Assembly (NCBI GenBank): GCA_004352715.1 | Contig: SCFE01000021.1 | Span: 683,610 to 747,609 of the forward strand | DNA length: 64,000 nucleotides | Direction of reading: 5' to 3' | Source of the DNA: Hofstenia miamia | Lineage: Eukaryota > Xenacoelomorpha > Acoela | Shown: piece after piece, positions 59,170 to 64,000 of the stretch | Numbering within the stretch: position 1 is the first letter of the stretch | Layout: every line of letters begins with the position of its first letter | Translations under genes and position numbers: made by a program | The notes under the pieces: generated by a model | The model's input: the letters and a program-made list of their open reading frames with translations, nothing else | Told to the model about the DNA's origin: nothing | The model's database searches: none

Positions 59170-59763
59170 TGTAGAGTCACTCAAAGCCTACTTTTTTCGA
59201 TTTTAATATTATTTCAGCACTCTGAAAATGGTGTTGTGTCTTTTTGACATCTTGATTTTATGATTTGTTCCTACCTATTTGTATCAATTTCTTTTAAATT
59301 GATTAGTTGTATTTTTGAGTGTAGTTATTTGATAGTGTTAGTATTTGTCCCCTTGACTTAAAATTATGTGTGATTGCTTGTTTTTAACTTTGTGAGGGAA
59401 ATTGCATTTTGAAACTCTAAACAAAATCCAGGTAATAAATTACAGATTTTGTAATAAATATCTGAGTTTACTGTAGTGAAGCACACAATAAATTTGGCTT
59501 CCTTCTACTACATTAAATCTTTTTCAATTAATTATCTATTAACCCCCTTTAGATTCTTTGTTAAAGATTTGGTAATGATAACTATTGCTTAAGATCTGGC
59601 AACAATTTGGGAGGAAACTGCACCATGTCTGAGGTGACAAATAGCTCCTGAACAGTGACAGCCTGAATAGGGGTCTTTTTAGGTTATGATTATGTGTAGG
59701 GAATAACAACTCTTGAGTTACCCAGTACTGCTAGAGTAGCCAGAGCTCCCCCATGATTCTACA
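59170..59763 (+). mobile_element. Solo LTR-B, 594 bp, target duplication ATAA
   Basis: It runs from TGTAGAGTCACTCAAAGCC to CCCCCATGATTCTACA with ATAA directly before and after (59764-59767). It is the best defined copy of LTR-B, and it aligns with 5790-6686. Confidence 0.9.
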
Positions 59764-59999
59764 ATAATTTTGTTTTCTTTTATACATTATTTGAGAGAGT
59801 GAATGTAGTGTGTCATTGGACTGGAGTTATTAGTTCAAATATTGCAATAAATTGAGTTCATTAAATTTCATAAATCTGTAAATTCACTGAAGTACTTTAC
59901 TGCTAGAGGGCTTGTAAATTACTTAAATAAACTTCATGTAGTTATATAACTGAAAAAACAAAGTGAAGAAATAGTGAAGAGGAACAAAAAACACTAATA

Positions 60000-60541
60000 C
60001 TATTTTTAGGAGTCAACAACATAGTGTGGTTAGATATACAGAATAGTGAAGACTGATACTATATTGTTTCAAAACAAGTAGATATAATAACAAATATTTG
60101 AATGATAGGGAATGACCCAGACAGAATAACAGAAGATGAAGTGCAAGAAAACATAAGTTTCTTTTACAAGGATGTTGCATACAAACACAGCTTATTGAAA
60201 GTGTTTAAATTATTTTATCCCTAAACTAAAATGTGGGAAGAACTAGCTGACACTAACAAAGCAGATGCACAAATGACTTTGAAGATTAGTTTAAAAGGAT
60301 TACACTTATACAGAAAATTTTATCAAATTTTTACTGAAAAAATGAATAAATTTAGACAAATAACTGTGATTTCAAAATCAATAAAAGAAACAAAATTCCT
60401 TAAAATCACAGATGTCATAATAACTGTGAAACCAGCAGTATTGAAAATGATGAAGCAACAAGAATTTGCAAATCTGAAATGGGAAGATACACAAGCTGAA
60501 ACATTAATAAAGCAGGCAGGCGCACTAGTGCATGGACAATG
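60000..60541 (+). pseudogene. Copy C5: C-terminal part of the unfamiliar LTR-A second gene
   Basis: About 180 codons of the C-terminal block are readable in one frame: LGVNNIVWLDI, ISFFYKDVA, then the open stretch 60231-60542 with ADAQMTLKISLKGLHLY and a Lys/Thr-rich helical end. Only a few stops interrupt it. It aligns with C3 (47347-46650) and C4 (52057-52593). The gene ends about 20 bases before the purine tract GCTGAGAAGGGCA (60564-60576). The N-terminal three quarters are absent. Confidence 0.7.
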
Positions 60542-60576
60542 AGCAGTGTTAAAATTAATGCAAGCTGAGAAGGGCA

Positions 60577-61640
60577 TAATCCTTCAAATTCTGCTGATTT
60601 TTGTCTAGCAAAGATTAAGATCGAAAAATAAAGGAAATAAATTAAATGAAATTATTATAATGATTAACTAACTAAGATTTTTGTAGTAAATAAATGTGCG
60701 AGCAAATGCCTATTACGAAACAGTTTAGACAAATATATGAGGACGATTTGCTTGTCAATAATTTTAACTGGAACAGGCAGACAATCTATTTAAATTCAAA
60801 TGATGAGACGGCAGGTACTTGTTTTAAAAATAGTATAAATAGTTATGAAGCAGAACAGAAAGTGATGAAATAAATTCTTCAGGATTGATTTATTTTGGTT
60901 AACGGTTTGATTTATTAATTACCATATCTAGCTAGGCGATTCGTCTATAGTAGTGGTCAGGATTCCATGACAACTACTGTCCTTGGTTCTTCGCCCTTAT
61001 CCCGAACTACACTTAAGTTAGGTATACAGCTAAGGGTTTTTCTTAGTTTTTTTAGTTAGCCATCGATAATTTTCGTTCCACATATAGTAACAAATTCGAT
61101 ATAGGCTATTTAGCCAACCGTGGGGATTAACCTGTTGTTTTAGATCCAAATTATTGACTATAACGAGTCCGATAAAAATTGACCGTATTATTTTTATTAT
61201 TATTGATTAATTGTAGGATGGGAAGCTATAATTGTATTTAAACTATCTTTAAATGTTACCGATGTTAATTTTAGTAAATTACATTCTATTTAATTATTTT
61301 GCATCTAGTGTCATTCCCGGTTGCTTATTTTTTATATAATCACACAGTTAGTTCAAATTAAGGCACACATAATCCTTGTATTTGAGTTGAGGCTTTGGTG
61401 AAAAGAAAAGGAGATGCTGCAATGGATTTGTTTGTGATTAGGGGATTAGCTTCGGGCAGATGCCCAGCTGGAATCTGCATTGGAACTCACTTACATATAT
61501 ATATATATTGTTAAAGGAAGCATTAATAATAATTATTGATTCTATATAACCAGCAGTTAATAATTACCGAACTGAAATAGCTGAGGAATAAATTTATAGA
61601 TAGCATTCGAGCTCATATTGGCCTGGAATGAGATTCTACA
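60577..61640 (+). mobile_element. LTR-A variant after copy C5, CpG-richer
   Basis: It follows the C5 purine tract and shows the LTR-A landmark series in sense order: CTTAAGTTAGGTATACAGC at 61012, a TTTAGTTAGCCATCGATAA block, and GATTAGCTTCGGGCAGATGCCC at 61438. It ends in GAGATTCTACA instead of GATGTTACA and is followed by TGGCAACCGTGACAGG, a primer-site-like sequence. Many CpGs survive, unlike in other LTR-A copies, so it is probably younger or unmethylated. A TA run lies at 61495-61509. Confidence 0.65.
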
Positions 61641-61837
61641 TGGCAACCGTGACAGGACGCAAGGATCCAAATAACATCTTGGGTTATTAACTAATCTAAT
61701 TGATTCTATTTTGCTAAAAGTCCGAAAAATCCCTTCGGACACTTAAATATGTATACATGTATTTGCCTGTTTATTATAAAGTTTATTAGGTTGTTTCATA
61801 TATATGGATGGACGGAGTTGCCGTGGCGGCTCAGTGA

Positions 61838-62527
61838 CTGAAGTGGATACAATGCGGCAAGTGTCACGTCTGGCAACACGCCGAGTGCAACAACATCACG
61901 AAAGATGAGTTTATTGTCATTTCAAAGTTTGACTATCTAGTTTGGTTTTGCAATGAGTTTTTATCTAGACGGGAGATTTCGGATTTTGGCAGTGCTCAAT
62001 TGAAGGAAATCCAAGACGAAGTTCAAGCATTTGAGAAGAAATTTGATTCGGCGTTTACTAATTTGGCGCAGCAACTTAAAGTCATGCAAACATTAAGACC
62101 TGATCAGCCTTTGGTCATCAGAATTCAGAATATCCCAGAGAACAAGGAACCAAATACCAGATCTGAGAAGCTTGATAATGACCTAGCGAAAGCCAATGAA
62201 ATAATCGAGCATGTGATTGGAGAGAAAGTAAACATATCAGATTGCTTCCGAGCTGGAAAATTCAATGAAAGAAGACCCAGGCCCTTAATTTTTCGTTTCA
62301 ACAGCATGTGGACTACCCGAAAAATCCTCTCGAGATCCTATTGTCTTAAAAACTTCAAAGAAACTGTTTACCTTTCAAATGAACTGACCAGAGAGGAAAT
62401 GAATATTGAGCGCACGTTGTTGAAGAAGCGATATGAGATGATAGTTAACGGGACACTGAGAGCATCAGTCAAAATAAGAAACCTCAAGTTGTTTGTCGAT
62501 GGACAAGAAGTAAACACATACTGTTGA
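61838..62527 (+). pseudogene. LINE ORF1 with PHD finger and RRM-like domain (CR1-like), 5' truncated
   Basis: The frame is open from 61838 to the TGA at 62525-62527. It begins inside a PHD zinc finger (WIQCGKCHVWQHAECNNI, later a single C in WFCNEF). A coiled-coil stretch follows (the internal Met is at 62000). The next part, LVIRIQNIPE...FRAGKF...RPRPLIFRF...YLSNELTREE, is the RNA-binding region of LINE ORF1 proteins. PHD fingers in ORF1 are known from CR1-like non-LTR retrotransposons. The first half of the finger and any promoter are missing, as expected of 5' truncation during insertion. Confidence 0.75.
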
Positions 62528-63568
62528 CTAGATGAAAGAATCCGATTCATGCTGCTCAATGCCAGATCCTTGAAGCAAACCTAATGCTGTCTGCTGATAT
62601 AACTAGTCAATCCTTAAAAGCCTGTTTTATGGCTAGAACTATTTGTCAATTACACCAAATATCTTATATGCTGTCTATACTACCCCCTAACGCCTCAGTA
62701 ATGAAGTTTCCGACCATATTGTGGAGTCTATTGAAGATTTTATGCTGACTGGTTTAATTTTGATCCGACTCATGGAAGTAAGACTTTAGATTTGGTTTAT
62801 ATGACTTACCAATCGGCTGAAAATATCTGCACTTATCAATCCGTAGTTTGCACCGACCATAAAGGTGTCATATGGAGTGTACCCGGCTCTAGTAACAAGA
62901 AAAGAGTTTGTCGTTTCCGTGATCAACGTGAAAAGTATCGTGAGCTTTTTGTTAATAACATTTCAAAATTCAATTTCGCCCCTATTTACTGGTCGACAAA
63001 TGTTGATGAAGCAGTACAGCAATTAGAGGATATAGTTTTTGCCGTGTATGAGGCATCTTGCCCACTTAGACAGGTTATTCTTCATGAAAAAGATCCTGTG
63101 TATATTACTCCAGTAATGAAAATCCTTCTCAAGAAAAAGAACAGACTCATGAGAAAGAATCGTTTTTCTGATGCGAAACAAATTGACGTCGAAATTCGAA
63201 ATCGGATTAAACAGAATGGCAGAGACAATGGGAAGATTGGAAGCAGAATGTGGTGGCAGAATGTTATGAGCTACATGTCAGGTCAGGCCAAGACCGAGTG
63301 TGCTTTTTCAGCTGAGCAGTTAAACGAGTATTTCCACTCTTTCTCATGTGAAGGAGAAAGTATTTTATTCCAGATGATCTGCCTTCCTCACATTCTCCTT
63401 TTTTCACTGCTGATGAGGTTTATCGGTATCTTGTTCGGGTCAAAAAGATACGAAAAGGAACTCACCCTGTTTCCCTACCGACTGCTTAGAACCATGAAAC
63501 AATAATTCACCACTTCCTTGAATGGATGTTTATCTATTCTTAAATAAAAGTTTTTCTTTCTTTCTTTA
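62528..63568 (+). pseudogene. LINE ORF2 remnant: endonuclease ends, linker and start of RT
   Basis: The frame RFMLLNARSLKQ at 62543-62580 is the start of the apurinic-type endonuclease. Most of that domain is deleted. From about 62746 the C-terminal part resumes with FDPTHGSKTLDLVYMT and the catalytic-pair region TDHKGVI, followed by the linker (VYITPVMKILLKKKNRLMRK). A frameshift near 63360 moves the frame to PDDLP...FTADEVYRYLVRVKK, the entry to reverse transcriptase, which ends at a stop after GTHPVSLP. The RT core is absent. A short 3' tail with AATAAA (about 63544) and a CTTT repeat (63553-63568) closes the element. Confidence 0.75.
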
Positions 63569-64000
63569 ATGAGGATCTGTACAAAAACTCTAAAAATACG
63601 TATACATGGCGATTGGTAAACTTTTTGACAGGGCAGTATAATAATGATCAAATCTCTTAAATGCTCACTTTTTACATTGCCCTATTAAATTTCGTATGTA
63701 ACCATGTACATGCCTGACAACCTAAACAATTTGTAAATACATGTCATGTGTTCTTTAACCCTATATTTTGCGGAAAAATCGTTAATTCACACTCAGAAAT
63801 ATTAAGGCCAAAAACATCAAGATCATTCCATTCGTAATTAATATTCATTTACTTAACAATGCCATGTATAAACAGAAGTGTACCAAAGTATAAGTCTTTT
63901 TCAAACAATATTAATGGAGCTAACTTCAAATGGTATTGGTAGAAAGGGTGATTGATGCCATTTCGTATAAATTTTTTTGTACCAGTGGCTATATATATAT
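63569..64000. other. AT-rich end of window, no gene seen
   Basis: No coding or repeat signal except a TA run at the very end (63990-64000). Confidence 0.6.

Noticed and set aside
1-64000. tRNA, rRNA or other structured RNA genes
   Set aside because: I found no A-box/B-box pair with a foldable cloverleaf and no rRNA-like stretch. The only tRNA-related signals are the primer sites of LTR elements.

Overview
The window looks like nuclear DNA of an AT-rich invertebrate animal. It has spliced metazoan genes with GT-AG introns, a rhodopsin-type GPCR relic, a cathepsin-A-like serine carboxypeptidase, and animal-type transposons (Ty3/gypsy, piggyBac, hAT, a PHD-finger CR1-like LINE). Nothing is bacterial: no operons, no Shine-Dalgarno sites, no CRISPR. 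The species cannot be fixed from the sequence. Many stop codons in the transposon genes sit where C-to-T change explains them (CGA to TGA, CAG to TAG), which suggests a genome with CpG methylation. Five N-runs (four of exactly 1000) and three single Ns mark assembly joins, and two joins look faulty.

Layout. 1-14.3 kb is a nest of LTR elements: a decayed Ty3/gypsy pol (minus), a copy of an unfamiliar second gene (minus), a gypsy 5' LTR with a tRNA-Trp-type primer site and gag (plus), a coiled-coil gag, and a solo LTR with a 4-bp target duplication. 14.3-20.7 kb has no recognisable gene but several MITE-like inverted repeats. 20.7-22.7 kb holds the most diverged copy of the unfamiliar gene. 22.7-35 kb is AT-rich with a broken GPCR (26.8-27.8 kb), an intact-looking two-exon gene for a 139-residue protein (30.7-31.3 kb), a hAT transposase tail and a perfect 46-bp palindrome. 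35.9-38.3 kb is a cluster of short DNA-transposon-like repeats. 39.6-43.9 kb is a partly duplicated, damaged serine carboxypeptidase gene. 45.5-61.6 kb is again LTR-element territory: two head-to-head copies of the unfamiliar element, a piggyBac nested in one LTR, a gypsy gag with its own LTR carrying a nested solo LTR, and further solo LTRs. 61.8-63.6 kb is an internally deleted LINE.

Main discovery candidate. One LTR family (here LTR-A, about 1.15-1.2 kb, ends TGTARCATC...GATGYTACA, 4-bp target duplications) carries a retrotransposon-type gag followed by a protein of roughly 800-900 residues that I do not recognise. In three copies that protein ends just before a purine-rich tract and an LTR-A. 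The internal region is only about 3.5 kb and shows no reverse transcriptase, RNase H, integrase or protease. The protein occurs in six copies in this window, some highly diverged, so it is an old and conserved part of the element. A second family (LTR-B) is an ordinary Ty3/gypsy element with a tRNA-Trp-type primer site and could have supplied enzymes in trans; that last point is inference.
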